Origin: an uncultured Bacilli bacterium
GTDB taxonomy: Bacteria > Bacillota_I > Bacilli_A > RF39 > UBA660
NCBI GenBank assembly: GCA_934098735.1
Contig: CAKOOS010000002.1
Span: 53,028 to 117,027 of the forward strand
Length of the DNA stretch: 64,000 nt
Direction: 5' to 3'
Shown here: positions 9,510 to 17,597 of the stretch, piece by piece
Layout: every line of letters starts with the position of its first letter
How positions within the stretch are numbered: position 1 is the first letter of the stretch
The notes under the pieces: model-generated
The model's input: only the letters and a program-made list of their open reading frames with translations
The model's database searches: none
What the model was told of the DNA's origin: nothing
Position numbers and translations under genes: made by a program

Positions 9510-9539
9510 GTCATAATATAAATAATTCATTCATACCAT
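9510..9539 (+). promoter_or_regulatory. Candidate sigma-E (sporulation) promoter of spoIVA
   Basis: GTCATAAT at 9510-9517, a 14-base spacer, and CATACCAT at 9532-9539. From memory the sigma-E consensus is about GTCATATT-14-CATACAAT, so each element differs at one base. spoIVA is a classical sigma-E gene in Bacillus. The box lies 30 bases upstream of the spoIVA ATG. Confidence 0.65.
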
Positions 9540-9568
9540 TAAAGTAGAAAAATGAAAGATGGTGGATT

Positions 9569-11047
9569 ATGGAAAAAGAAAAAATTATATCATCAATAGC
9601 TAAGCGAGGGAATGGTGAAATTTATTTAGGAGTTGTCGGAGCTGTTCGAACTGGGAAATCGACATTTATAAAAAGGTTCATAGAAAATCTAGTTGTACCA
9701 AATATAACAGATGAATATGAAAAGAAAAGATGTTTAGATGAAATACCTCAAAGCGCCCAAGGGAAAACAATAATGACTACGGAACCTAAATTTGTTCCAA
9801 GCAATGGAGCCACGATTAAAATTAATGAGTTTGAAACAAATATTAAACTTGTTGATTGTGTAGGTTATGTCATTCCCGAAGCTAATGGCTTTGTTGATGA
9901 AGATGGAAATCCAAGAATGGTTAAAAGTCCTTGGTTTGAAGATGCAATTCCTTTTGTAGAAGCTGCTGAGATAGGAACTGAAAAAGTTATTAAAGATCAT
10001 GCAACAATTGGAATTGTAGTCACAACTGATGGTTCATTTGGAGAAATAAAAAGAGCTTCTTATATAGAAGCAGAAGAAAAAGTTGTAAGTGAGTTAAAAG
10101 CTATTGGAAAACCTTTTATAATAATTCTAAATAGTATTCATCCCACGAACACTGAAACTCAAGAATTAGCCAGAAATTTAAGTGAAACTTATGAAGTACC
10201 TGTTATGCCGATAAGTGCTGAACTAATGAATGAAAAAGAGATTATGGAAATTCTAAAAACTGCCTTATATGAATTTCCAGTCTTAGACATAAAGGTGTCA
10301 ATACCAGAATGGGTTCATGTACTACCAAATAATCATGAAATAAAACATCATTATTTAGAAAAAATTCGTGAAAGTGTAATAAGTGTTGAGAAAGTAAAAG
10401 ATGTAGATTATATCATGGAACATTTTAAAGATTCAGAATATATTAACACTTCGTATATCTCTGATCTAGATGCCTCCACGGGAACTATTACTGTTACTTT
10501 AGATAGTGGTAACGAGTTATATACTAACACGTTAAAATCAATGATGGGTGACATGGTTACAACCAAAGCAGGATTATTAAAAATCTTTGCTTCATACTCT
10601 GAAGACAAAGAAGAAATGGATTCTTTAAAAAGTGCTTTAAAAATGGCTAAAAATACAGGATATGGAATAGTATATCCAAGTATCAAAGAGTTAAAACTAG
10701 AAACTCCGGAACTAGTAAAACAAGGAAGCCGATATGGTGTTAAACTTAAAGCTGTGGCTTCATCAATTCACATGTTAAAAGTTGATGTCGAATCTACTTT
10801 TGAACCAATCATAGGTAGTGAGATTCAATCTAAAGAATTGATAAATCATTTAATGAAAGACTATGAAAATGATACATCAAGTATTTGGAAAAGTGAAATA
10901 TTTGGTCGAAGCCTTGAAGCCATTGTCCAAGAGGGCATACAAGCTAAATTAAGTATGATGCCAGATAATACAAGGTATAAGTTAAAAGAAACAGTTACTA
11001 AGATCGTAAACAAGGGATCAAATACTTTAATTGCTATAGTTATATAA
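9569..11047 (+). CDS. spoIVA: Stage IV sporulation protein A (spore coat basement ATPase)
   Basis: SpoIVA is made in the mother cell; it hydrolyses ATP to polymerise on the forespore surface and is the base layer for coat assembly. The product has 492 residues, the length I recall for the Bacillus protein. The P-loop GAVRTGKST is at residues 24-32, TTEPKFVP follows near 70 and VDCVGY near 97; the C-terminal hydrophobic end (NTLIAIVI) matches the membrane-targeting helix. Start: ATG after GGTGG. It is monocistronic, with a sigma-E-like promoter upstream. This is firm evidence of a sporulation programme in the lineage. Confidence 0.96.
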   Translation: MEKEKIISSIAKRGNGEIYLGVVGAVRTGKSTFIKRFIENLVVPNITDEYEKKRCLDEIPQSAQGKTIMTTEPKFVPSNGATIKINEFETNIKLVDCVGYVIPEANGFVDEDGNPRMVKSPWFEDAIPFVEAAEIGTEKVIKDHATIGIVVTTDGSFGEIKRASYIEAEEKVVSELKAIGKPFIIILNSIHPTNTETQELARNLSETYEVPVMPISAELMNEKEIMEILKTALYEFPVLDIKVSIPEWVHVLPNNHEIKHHYLEKIRESVISVEKVKDVDYIMEHFKDSEYINTSYISDLDASTGTITVTLDSGNELYTNTLKSMMGDMVTTKAGLLKIFASYSEDKEEMDSLKSALKMAKNTGYGIVYPSIKELKLETPELVKQGSRYGVKLKAVASSIHMLKVDVESTFEPIIGSEIQSKELINHLMKDYENDTSSIWKSEIFGRSLEAIVQEGIQAKLSMMPDNTRYKLKETVTKIVNKGSNTLIAIVI

Positions 11048-11066
11048 TGTAACTATGGCTTTTTAA

Positions 11067-11095
11067 TTGCATTTTTTTAGTAACTTTAATATAAT
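11067..11095 (+). promoter_or_regulatory. Sigma-A type promoter of murD
   Basis: TTGCAT at 11067-11072, 17-base spacer, TATAAT at 11090-11095; the murD ATG follows 16 bases later behind an AGGTGA site. Confidence 0.75.
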
Positions 11096-11111
11096 TAATT
11101 AGGTGATTTAT

Positions 11112-12443
11112 ATGTATGAAAACAAAAAAATATTAATTTTAGGAGCTGCCAAAAGTGGTATTGCTGTTGCTAGACTTTTAGCTAATAAAAATAATGAGAT
11201 AGTTTTAACTGACATAAATGAAATAGATGAAAATGTTAAAAATGAATTAGAAAGTTTAAATATTAAAATAATTATAACTAAAAATCAATTAGGGTTACTT
11301 GATGATAGCTGGGATATAATTATTAAAAATCCTGCAATTGCTGTAACAAGTGAATTAATTAAAAAATGTAATATGTTAAATTTAAGAGTAGAAAATGAAA
11401 TTGAAGTGGCTTATCATTTTTTACCTCAAAATGTAACTATAATTGGTGTAACTGGTTCAAATGGTAAAACAACTACAACTACAATTATTTATGAAATTTT
11501 AAAGAGAATGAATAAAAGGATAGTTTTAGGAGGAAATATAGGTACACCTTTATCAGAGCTACTTCCAAATATTAAAGAAAATGATATTTTGCTTTTAGAA
11601 ATTAGTGATCATCAATTATGTGATATCCATGATTTTAAAACCAATATTAGTGTTTTAACAAATATTTGTCCAACACATTTAGATTATCATGGAACTTATG
11701 AACACTATAAGAATACTAAAAGCAAAATATTTAATCATCATACAGAAAAAGATATTGCTATTATAAATATGGATAGTACTGATGCTTTAGAAGAAAGTGC
11801 AAATATATTATCTCAAAAGTATTATTTTAGTAGTAAGAAAAATAATTGTAGTGCTTATTTAAAAGATGATAAAATTTACTTAAATGATAAAGAAGTATTA
11901 GATATTAATGATATAAAATTAAAAGGAATTCATAATTACGAAAATATTATGGCTGCATTACTTGTTACTCAAAATTTTTCTCTAGATTTAAACATAGTTA
12001 AAAAGTTTTTATCTGAATTTGGTGGTGTTGAACATCGTCAAGAGTTTGTAAAACAAGTAAATAATGTTGAATATTATAATGATTCAAAATCAACTAATCC
12101 AACTTCAACCATAACAGCTTTAAAGACATTTAAAAAACCAGTTCATCTTATTTTGGGAGGATTAAATAGAAATCAAGATTTTCATGAACTAGATGATTAT
12201 ATGAAATATGTTTGTTACATTTATGCTATTGGAAGTACAACTGATATTGTAGATGAATATGCAAAGAGTATGAATATTCCTTGTTATAAAGCTTATAATT
12301 TAAAAAATGCTTTAGAGTTTATTAAAACAAATGTTAAAGAAAATGAAGTTGTTTTATTATCTCCAGGATCATCAAGTCAAGATCAATATCCTCATTTTGA
12401 AGATCGTGGAAATGAATTCAAAAATATAGTTGAAAATTTTTAA
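11112..12443 (+). CDS. murD: UDP-N-acetylmuramoyl-L-alanine--D-glutamate ligase
   Basis: MurD adds D-glutamate to UDP-MurNAc-L-Ala in the cytoplasm, the second amino acid of the peptidoglycan stem. The 443-residue product has an N-terminal Rossmann-like domain (ILGAAKSGIAVA), the Mur ligase ATP site TGSNGKTTT near residue 115, the FLSEFGGVEHRQEFV segment with HRQE, the YYNDSKSTNP motif and the C-terminal LSPGSSSQDQY motif. The start is ATG 11112, five bases after AGGTGA. It stands alone rather than in a dcw cluster, which is seen in some reduced Bacilli. Confidence 0.96.
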   Translation: MYENKKILILGAAKSGIAVARLLANKNNEIVLTDINEIDENVKNELESLNIKIIITKNQLGLLDDSWDIIIKNPAIAVTSELIKKCNMLNLRVENEIEVAYHFLPQNVTIIGVTGSNGKTTTTTIIYEILKRMNKRIVLGGNIGTPLSELLPNIKENDILLLEISDHQLCDIHDFKTNISVLTNICPTHLDYHGTYEHYKNTKSKIFNHHTEKDIAIINMDSTDALEESANILSQKYYFSSKKNNCSAYLKDDKIYLNDKEVLDINDIKLKGIHNYENIMAALLVTQNFSLDLNIVKKFLSEFGGVEHRQEFVKQVNNVEYYNDSKSTNPTSTITALKTFKKPVHLILGGLNRNQDFHELDDYMKYVCYIYAIGSTTDIVDEYAKSMNIPCYKAYNLKNALEFIKTNVKENEVVLLSPGSSSQDQYPHFEDRGNEFKNIVENF

Positions 12444-12458
12444 ATTAAAATGTATAAT
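12430..12458 (+). promoter_or_regulatory. Sigma-A type promoter in the end of murD
   Basis: TTGAAA at 12430-12435 (inside the last murD codons), 17-base spacer, TATAAT at 12453-12458, serving the gene at 12487. Confidence 0.7.
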
Positions 12459-12486
12459 TTATATATAGTAAAAAGGGGCTGATAAA

Positions 12487-13848
12487 ATGAACGGCGAAAA
12501 TCAAAATAACCAATTTAATAATCAAAATAATCTTAATGGAATTAATTTAGGTTCTACGACACTTGGGGGAGTTAATCCAACTCCAGTTCCAAATAATGTA
12601 CCTAATAATAATCCCAATCCAGAATTTATGCCAAATTATAATCAAAGTGAAGTGAATCCTGAACCACTTATAAATAATGCAGCAATGCCAAATAATCCTG
12701 AACCTGTTGCACAACCTATACCAGGAACAAATCCTAATCAAGATTATAATAATTTAATGGGCAGTACAGTTGGAACAAATGGTATTCCCTATGGTCAACC
12801 TATAAATAATAATAATAATAATAATTTTGTAAATCCAAGTAAAATGGAAAATATTGGTATGGTTCCACCAACAGAAAATAATGCAAGTTCTAAAAAGAAA
12901 AAACCAATGAATAAAGTATTGTTTATAATTTTAATACTATTATTAATTGGTGTAGTTGCTTATGGAGTATATTATTTTTTAAGTATTAGTAATAATAAAG
13001 TTAAGTTAACAGTAAAAACAGTAAATATTGGAGTTGGAGAATCTATATCAGATAAAATAAGTGATTATGTAACAGTTACAAAGGGAGATATAACTACTTG
13101 TCAGTTAAATACACGTAATATTAATTCTAATAAAATCGGAGAATATAAAGCAATTATTACTTGTGGTGAAGATACTTATGAATCTAAAGTTGTAGTTAGT
13201 GATAAGACAGCTCCAACCGTAGAACTTACACCTGTATTTAAAACTATTAATGAAACAGTAAAAGTAGAAGACTTTGTTAAAAGTTGTACTGATCCATCTA
13301 ATTGCACAACATCATTTACTAATGAAACAGCAATAAATGACTATATGAAAACAGCAGGTGGACCATATAAAGTTGAAATTGAAGCTAAAGATTCTGCTGG
13401 AAATAGTGCTACTTATACTGCAGAGTTATATGTAACAAATTATAGTATTGTAGTTTATACTAATTGTACATCAGAAAGTACTCAATTAAATAATTATCAA
13501 GCTTCTAAAATAATAACTGATGTTTTACCAATTGGTCGTAATGATGAAGGAACATTTATTTATCTTGGGGTATCAAGAAGAGTAGTAGAATACACATTTA
13601 CTAATGAAACTGAGTATGCAGAAGTTACAAAAGATAAACCATCTACAATAACATTTGATGGTGTAACTGGAACAGCTAAATATGATGATGCTAATAAAAC
13701 TTTAACAATTTCAAGTGATTTACCTTTAGCAACACTAAATAGTGAAAATAATGGTGAGTTTCCAATAAACTTTAGTGATTTTAGAAATCTTTATACAAGT
13801 AAAGGATATCAATGTTCAAACCTTTCGATAGAAAGTACAAAGAAGTAA
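12487..13848 (+). CDS. Single-pass envelope protein with Asn-rich cytoplasmic tail and Ig-like ectodomain
   Basis: 453 residues. The first 135 residues are low-complexity Asn/Pro/Gly-rich and include seven consecutive Asn encoded by an AAT repeat. A membrane helix follows near residues 141-163 (VLFIILILLLIGVVAYGVYY) after a KKKK stop-transfer-like patch, so the N-terminus is probably cytoplasmic and the rest outside. The ectodomain has paired cysteines and a bacterial Ig-like (DUF5011/HYR-type) unit: DKTAPTVEL...YKVEIEAKDSAGNSATY. The final 120 residues are unrecognised. Start: ATG after AAGGGGCTGATAAA. Probably structural or wall-associated; the function is unknown. Confidence 0.75.
   Translation: MNGENQNNQFNNQNNLNGINLGSTTLGGVNPTPVPNNVPNNNPNPEFMPNYNQSEVNPEPLINNAAMPNNPEPVAQPIPGTNPNQDYNNLMGSTVGTNGIPYGQPINNNNNNNFVNPSKMENIGMVPPTENNASSKKKKPMNKVLFIILILLLIGVVAYGVYYFLSISNNKVKLTVKTVNIGVGESISDKISDYVTVTKGDITTCQLNTRNINSNKIGEYKAIITCGEDTYESKVVVSDKTAPTVELTPVFKTINETVKVEDFVKSCTDPSNCTTSFTNETAINDYMKTAGGPYKVEIEAKDSAGNSATYTAELYVTNYSIVVYTNCTSESTQLNNYQASKIITDVLPIGRNDEGTFIYLGVSRRVVEYTFTNETEYAEVTKDKPSTITFDGVTGTAKYDDANKTLTISSDLPLATLNSENNGEFPINFSDFRNLYTSKGYQCSNLSIESTKK
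12805..12825 (+). repeat. (AAT)7 trinucleotide repeat, in frame
   Basis: Seven perfect AAT units coding for seven Asn in the cytoplasmic tail of the protein at 12487. Whole-unit slippage would change length without changing frame. Confidence 0.9.
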
Positions 13849-13875
13849 ACTTTTAAAAAGTTTGCTTTTTTTCTT
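13843..13875 (+). terminator. Terminator after the Ig-like envelope protein gene
   Basis: Arms 13843-13854 and 13856-13867 (one G-T pair) followed by a T run; the left arm contains the stop codon. Confidence 0.75.
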
Positions 13876-13924
13876 GTATTTTTAAAGAATATCGTGTTAA
13901 AATCTATATATAATAGGTGATAAA

Positions 13925-14671
13925 ATGAAAAAGAATAATAGGGTTGTAATGTATATTGTAGTTGCCTTCATTGTGATAATTATGTGCGCTATATTTTTAA
14001 AATTATTTGCATTTAATAAAGAAAAAGAAAAACAAAATAATGAAGAAGTAAGTGAAGAAGTAATTAATAAACTTTATTCATACATAAATAGTGATGCTAA
14101 AGTATATAATGATTTTTATGTAACGGTTAATAATTTAAATTATAACAGTGTTGGTTCAATGACTTATAACTATATTTTAAAATTTGATCCATTTATTATT
14201 GAAAAACTTACAGATGAAGAATATAGTAATATTAGCTCTAAAGGAAAACCACTTTTTAAAATTTCAAAAGCAACTTTTGATAATGATATAAAGTATGTCT
14301 TTGGTAGCAAGACAAAGGGAACTAATAATAATATGGAAATTGGAGCAAATATAAGAACTGAAGAAATAAATAATTATTTGTATTTTTATGAAAAAGAGAA
14401 TATACCTAATAATTATGTATATTATAGTTATTTAGATAAATATACAGTAACAGATAATAATAATACAATAAAATTATATACTTATTACTTAAGATGTAAT
14501 ACTGAAACAAATAATTGTTATGATAGCAATTCTCCAGATGCTAAAGTAGTAAATGTTACTTATTCTGATAATTTAAACATTGAATCATATAAAAGTGTTT
14601 TGAAAGCTTATGAACATGTTTTTGAGTTTGAAGATGGTTATTACTACTGGGTAAGTACACAAGGTATATAA
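13925..14671 (+). CDS. Single-pass membrane protein of unknown function
   Basis: 248 residues. A basic start is followed by one hydrophobic helix near residues 8-29 (VMYIVVAFIVIIMCAIFLKLF), then a charged linker and a soluble, probably extracellular, domain rich in Tyr and Asn with one cysteine pair near the end (LRCNTETNNCYD). Homology is not recognised. It has its own terminators on both sides. AGGTGATAAA precedes the ATG. Similar TM-plus-ectodomain proteins occur at 12487 and 38625 in this window. Confidence 0.65.
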   Translation: MKKNNRVVMYIVVAFIVIIMCAIFLKLFAFNKEKEKQNNEEVSEEVINKLYSYINSDAKVYNDFYVTVNNLNYNSVGSMTYNYILKFDPFIIEKLTDEEYSNISSKGKPLFKISKATFDNDIKYVFGSKTKGTNNNMEIGANIRTEEINNYLYFYEKENIPNNYVYYSYLDKYTVTDNNNTIKLYTYYLRCNTETNNCYDSNSPDAKVVNVTYSDNLNIESYKSVLKAYEHVFEFEDGYYYWVSTQGI

Positions 14672-14710
14672 AAAATAGAAGCAAAATAAATTAATATTGC
14701 TTCTATTTTT
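14671..14710. terminator. Bidirectional terminator
   Basis: 14-bp perfect arms at 14671-14684 and 14697-14710 with A tract on the left and T tract on the right. It serves the membrane protein gene on the plus strand and the sortase gene on the minus strand, covering the sortase's last codons and stop. Confidence 0.85.
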
Positions 14711-16271
14711 GTAATACTGCATGAACAACATATCTATTATTTTCATCAGCACAAGTTGATAAAGTTAAAATTTTGTCATCTTTATTAAGTTCAACACCAA
14801 AATCATACATACTTCTATTTTTTAACATATTGAAAAATTCTAATTTAGTATCATCATCAGGGAAGAGTATTCTTAAATAATCAGTTGTAACTTCAATTTT
14901 GTACATAGAAAATATTTTATAATTTAAATTTTCATAAAGTGTTTTAAAAGATATTATTTGATTATCAGGATTAGTATACCAACTTCTACGCATTGTATTT
15001 TGTAAAGTTCCAAACATTACACCATTATAATATCTATTGTGGGCATATAAGATAATATTATCACTTAATATATTTACATCATCTTTATAATCCATGAATA
15101 CCCAACCATTTTTATCTTTTTCAAAATAAATATTATGATCAAGATAATATGCATTATCATTATGCTGTACAACAGGGTAGTCAATATTAGTATTAGGAAC
15201 CGTTAACCATCCAACAGTTTCAGGATTAATATTATATATACTTGCTATTTCAGGATTCTCTATTTTTTTATCTGGATTAATATTTGTATCTTTACTTATA
15301 TTTTCAATTATATCATCTTTATCAGTTATACTTATTACTTCTTTTAATTCATCTTGAATTTTATTTACACTTTTCATCGATTTATAATTATCATAAAATA
15401 TATAGGCAAAAGTAAATCCAATGATAGCAATAATAATATAACCACAAAAATTTAATATACTATTATTTGTTTGCTTTAATAAATTTTTTTCTAGATAATC
15501 TTCACTATAATTTAATTTAAAATATATTTTATATCTTTGACTTTTCTTTTTATTAAAGTTTTTAAGATACTCTATAACTTCTTCATCACTTATATTATCA
15601 TGAATAATAATTTTAATATTTTTTTTGTTATTCTTTCTAAGAACATCTACAATATACTCTAAATCATTTTTATTTACTAAACTAACATTAATTATTTTTA
15701 AATATTTATTAATTTTACAAAAAGCTTCAAAATCTTCTTCATCTTGATTACTCATTGGTAAGCTAATTTGTAAGGATATTTTATAAAACATACTTGAAAA
15801 AATACTTAAATTATTATTTAACATAAAATTAGATAAATATAAAATTTCATTTCTAGATTCCACAAGTACTTTGTATTTATCTAAATATTCGAGCATAAAG
15901 GGTTGTAGGTTATAACAATTCACATTTTTAATACCAGTTTTTACCAAACATTCACATAGTTTAAAAGTTATTTGAACATCTTCTTTTAAGATGAGGCTCA
16001 CTATAGCTTTGTTATTCGTAAGTAGCTTTAAAATAAGTAAAGCATCTTCATTTTTATCTATAGATAAAGTATCAATATGATAATCTAAAGTAAGTTCATT
16101 AATAAATGTTGCTACAATTTTACCATTATTTGACAAATATTCATCTGAAAAAATTAGTTCATTAGAGCTAATTACATTAGTATTTAAAATATTCTTGTAT
16201 TCATCAGTTAAGCGATTCTTTTCTTTAACTTCAAGTATATTATTTTTAATTGTAAATAATAATTTTTTCAT
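14703..16271 (-). CDS. Class B sortase with a large cytoplasmic N-terminal domain
   Basis: 522 residues. The C-terminal 175 residues are a class B sortase: VGWLTVPNTNIDYPVVQ, NGWVFMDYK, catalytic His in ILYAHN (about residue 408), Cys in LTLSTC (about 505) and Arg in NRYVVHA (about 513). Sortases cut a wall-sorting signal and join the protein to peptidoglycan. A single membrane helix is near residues 268-290 (IIIAIIGFTFAYIF). Unlike typical sortases, 265 residues precede this helix; they alternate short strands and helices (for example IIHDNISDEEVIEYLKNFNKKK) and must be cytoplasmic if the catalytic domain is outside. I recognise no family for this part. Two wall-anchored proteins are encoded divergently at 16403 and 17075. 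Confidence 0.88.
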   Translation of the reverse strand: MKKLLFTIKNNILEVKEKNRLTDEYKNILNTNVISSNELIFSDEYLSNNGKIVATFINELTLDYHIDTLSIDKNEDALLILKLLTNNKAIVSLILKEDVQITFKLCECLVKTGIKNVNCYNLQPFMLEYLDKYKVLVESRNEILYLSNFMLNNNLSIFSSMFYKISLQISLPMSNQDEEDFEAFCKINKYLKIINVSLVNKNDLEYIVDVLRKNNKKNIKIIIHDNISDEEVIEYLKNFNKKKSQRYKIYFKLNYSEDYLEKNLLKQTNNSILNFCGYIIIAIIGFTFAYIFYDNYKSMKSVNKIQDELKEVISITDKDDIIENISKDTNINPDKKIENPEIASIYNINPETVGWLTVPNTNIDYPVVQHNDNAYYLDHNIYFEKDKNGWVFMDYKDDVNILSDNIILYAHNRYYNGVMFGTLQNTMRRSWYTNPDNQIISFKTLYENLNYKIFSMYKIEVTTDYLRILFPDDDTKLEFFNMLKNRSMYDFGVELNKDDKILTLSTCADENNRYVVHAVLQK

Positions 16272-16362
16272 CTTATCAATCCTATACTACTTTATTATGA
16301 TATCACAATTTTACATCTTTTAGTATAATTTTATAAAATTTATGTTTTTTTTTGTATTTTTA

Positions 16363-16371
16363 TGTTATAAT
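16363..16371 (+). promoter_or_regulatory. Extended -10 promoter of the first wall-anchored protein gene
   Basis: TGTTATAAT with no good -35 in the T-rich stretch upstream; it lies 31 bases before the GTG start at 16403. Confidence 0.6.
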
Positions 16372-16402
16372 TTAGACATACTAAAGATAGGAGAGATGTT
16401 GT

Positions 16403-16954
16403 GTGAAAAAATTATTGAGTATTATAGCAATTAGTGTAATGTTGTTACCTTTAGGTGCAAAGGCAGGAGAATTTAAATTTGATTGTGATAAGAGTTGTCC
16501 AACAGAAGATGGAAAATGTACGGCTACATGCCAAGTTAAAGTAGAAAATCCAGAAGCAAAAGATTTTTCAATTATCAACGGAAAAATAAATATAGCCAGT
16601 GATGGTGTTAAAATTACAAAATTTACTGCAGGATCTGGATGGACTCCAATTACTCCATCAGCTACTGATAGTTTAGATGGTAAAGAATTGAATGTAAGTC
16701 TTAGCGCTAACCCATCTATAAATAGTACAGAATTTATTCTTTTTAGTCTTAATGTAGAAATTGAAAGTAAGGACGTAAAATGTTCAATGTCATTTACTCC
16801 AGAAGGATCAACTACAATTGAAACAACAATTGAAACAACAACTACTACTAAAACAGGTGCTAGCTTACCAGTCGTAATTATCGCTGGTGGTGCAATCGTA
16901 GCTATAGCTATTTATACTGTAACTAAGAAAAACAAAAAATTATATAAAATTTAG
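16403..16954 (+). CDS. Small wall-anchored surface protein (sortase substrate)
   Basis: 183 residues. Signal peptide of 21 residues (hydrophobic core then LPLGAKA cleavage region). The mature part has six cysteines near the N-terminus and middle and a cohesin-like pattern (INGKINIASDGVKITKFTAGSGW). A Thr-rich stalk (about 135-148) precedes a sorting signal: KTGASLP, a 17-residue hydrophobic helix and a basic tail ending in KLYKI. The gene at 17075 has the same design, the same LPLGAKA and a matching IYKI tail. GTG start after AGGAGAG. It is divergent from the class B sortase, its likely enzyme. The sorting signal is seen; the pairing is inferred. Confidence 0.8.
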   Translation: MKKLLSIIAISVMLLPLGAKAGEFKFDCDKSCPTEDGKCTATCQVKVENPEAKDFSIINGKINIASDGVKITKFTAGSGWTPITPSATDSLDGKELNVSLSANPSINSTEFILFSLNVEIESKDVKCSMSFTPEGSTTIETTIETTTTTKTGASLPVVIIAGGAIVAIAIYTVTKKNKKLYKI

Positions 16955-16961
16955 TGTTTGT

Positions 16962-16990
16962 AAAGCAGCTTTAATTAAGTTGCTTTTTTT
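16962..16990 (+). terminator. Terminator after the first wall-anchored protein gene
   Basis: 10-bp stem (16962-16971 with 16977-16986, one G-T pair) and a T run. Confidence 0.75.
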
Positions 16991-17074
16991 ATGTCAAATT
17001 TTAAAATCTCTTGTGCGAAAATGTGGCTTTTTATTTTTTCTTGTGTTATTATTAAAATAGAGAAGGAGTAGAAA

Positions 17075-17530
17075 ATGAAAAGAAAAGTATTATTTTTATT
17101 AGCACTATTAGCATTACCACTTGGAGCAAAGGCCATAGAAAATCCACCCCTTAAAAGTTTAAAAATTAATGGTTTAGCTCAAGAGTTTAATGTAAATTAT
17201 CAAAATCAAACTGGATATTGGTGTGGAAAAAATAATGTTACAGTCGAGGCAACAGCATTAAATAGTAATTATCAAATTAGTGGAACAGGCAATATAAATG
17301 TTCAAAATGGTGATAATGTTTTAAACGTTACAGTTACTGATCCAAAAGATAATAGTTCTTATACCTATACAATTAATTTAAATGTTAATGGCGATAAGTG
17401 CAGTGGACTAAATATAAGTGGTAATCCTAAAACTGGAGCATTTATTCCGATAACAATTTTATTTGCAGGTGCAGCCACAGCTTTCCTAATTACTAAAAAT
17501 ACTAAAAAGAAAAAAATCTATAAAATATAG
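17075..17530 (+). CDS. Small wall-anchored protein with cadherin-like beta-sandwich and NPKTG signal
   Basis: 151 residues. Signal peptide of about 20 residues ([13 protein letters not shown]). The body matches the cadherin-like beta-sandwich family PF12733: [14 protein letters not shown] at the start, [12 protein letters not shown] and [10 protein letters not shown] at the end. The sorting signal begins with NPKTGA near residue 117, close to the NP(K/Q)T(N/G) motifs of class B sortases, followed by a hydrophobic helix and [11 protein letters not shown] follows AGAAGGAG. An extended -10 (TGTTATTAT, 17044-17052) lies upstream and a terminator follows. It is probably a small surface adhesin or wall protein. 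Confidence 0.82.
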   Translation: MKRKVLFLLALLALPLGAKAIENPPLKSLKINGLAQEFNVNYQNQTGYWCGKNNVTVEATALNSNYQISGTGNINVQNGDNVLNVTVTDPKDNSSYTYTINLNVNGDKCSGLNISGNPKTGAFIPITILFAGAATAFLITKNTKKKKIYKI

Positions 17531-17540
17531 TGTTTTTTTA

Positions 17541-17568
17541 GCAATCTTGTTTGCAAGATTGTTTTTTT
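17541..17568 (+). terminator. Terminator after the NPKTG protein gene
   Basis: Stem CAATCTTG/CAAGATTG (17542-17549 with 17554-17561) followed by a T run; an extended -10 for lysS (TGTTAGAAT, 17570-17578) begins directly after it. Confidence 0.85.
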
Positions 17569-17597
17569 GTGTTAGAATAACCCTAGGTGATTTTATT

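Noticed and set aside
17547..17597. Longer lysS start at 17547
   Set aside because: It would begin inside the previous terminator, has no ribosome site, and the ATG at 17598 has AGGTGA at the right distance and matches the family length.
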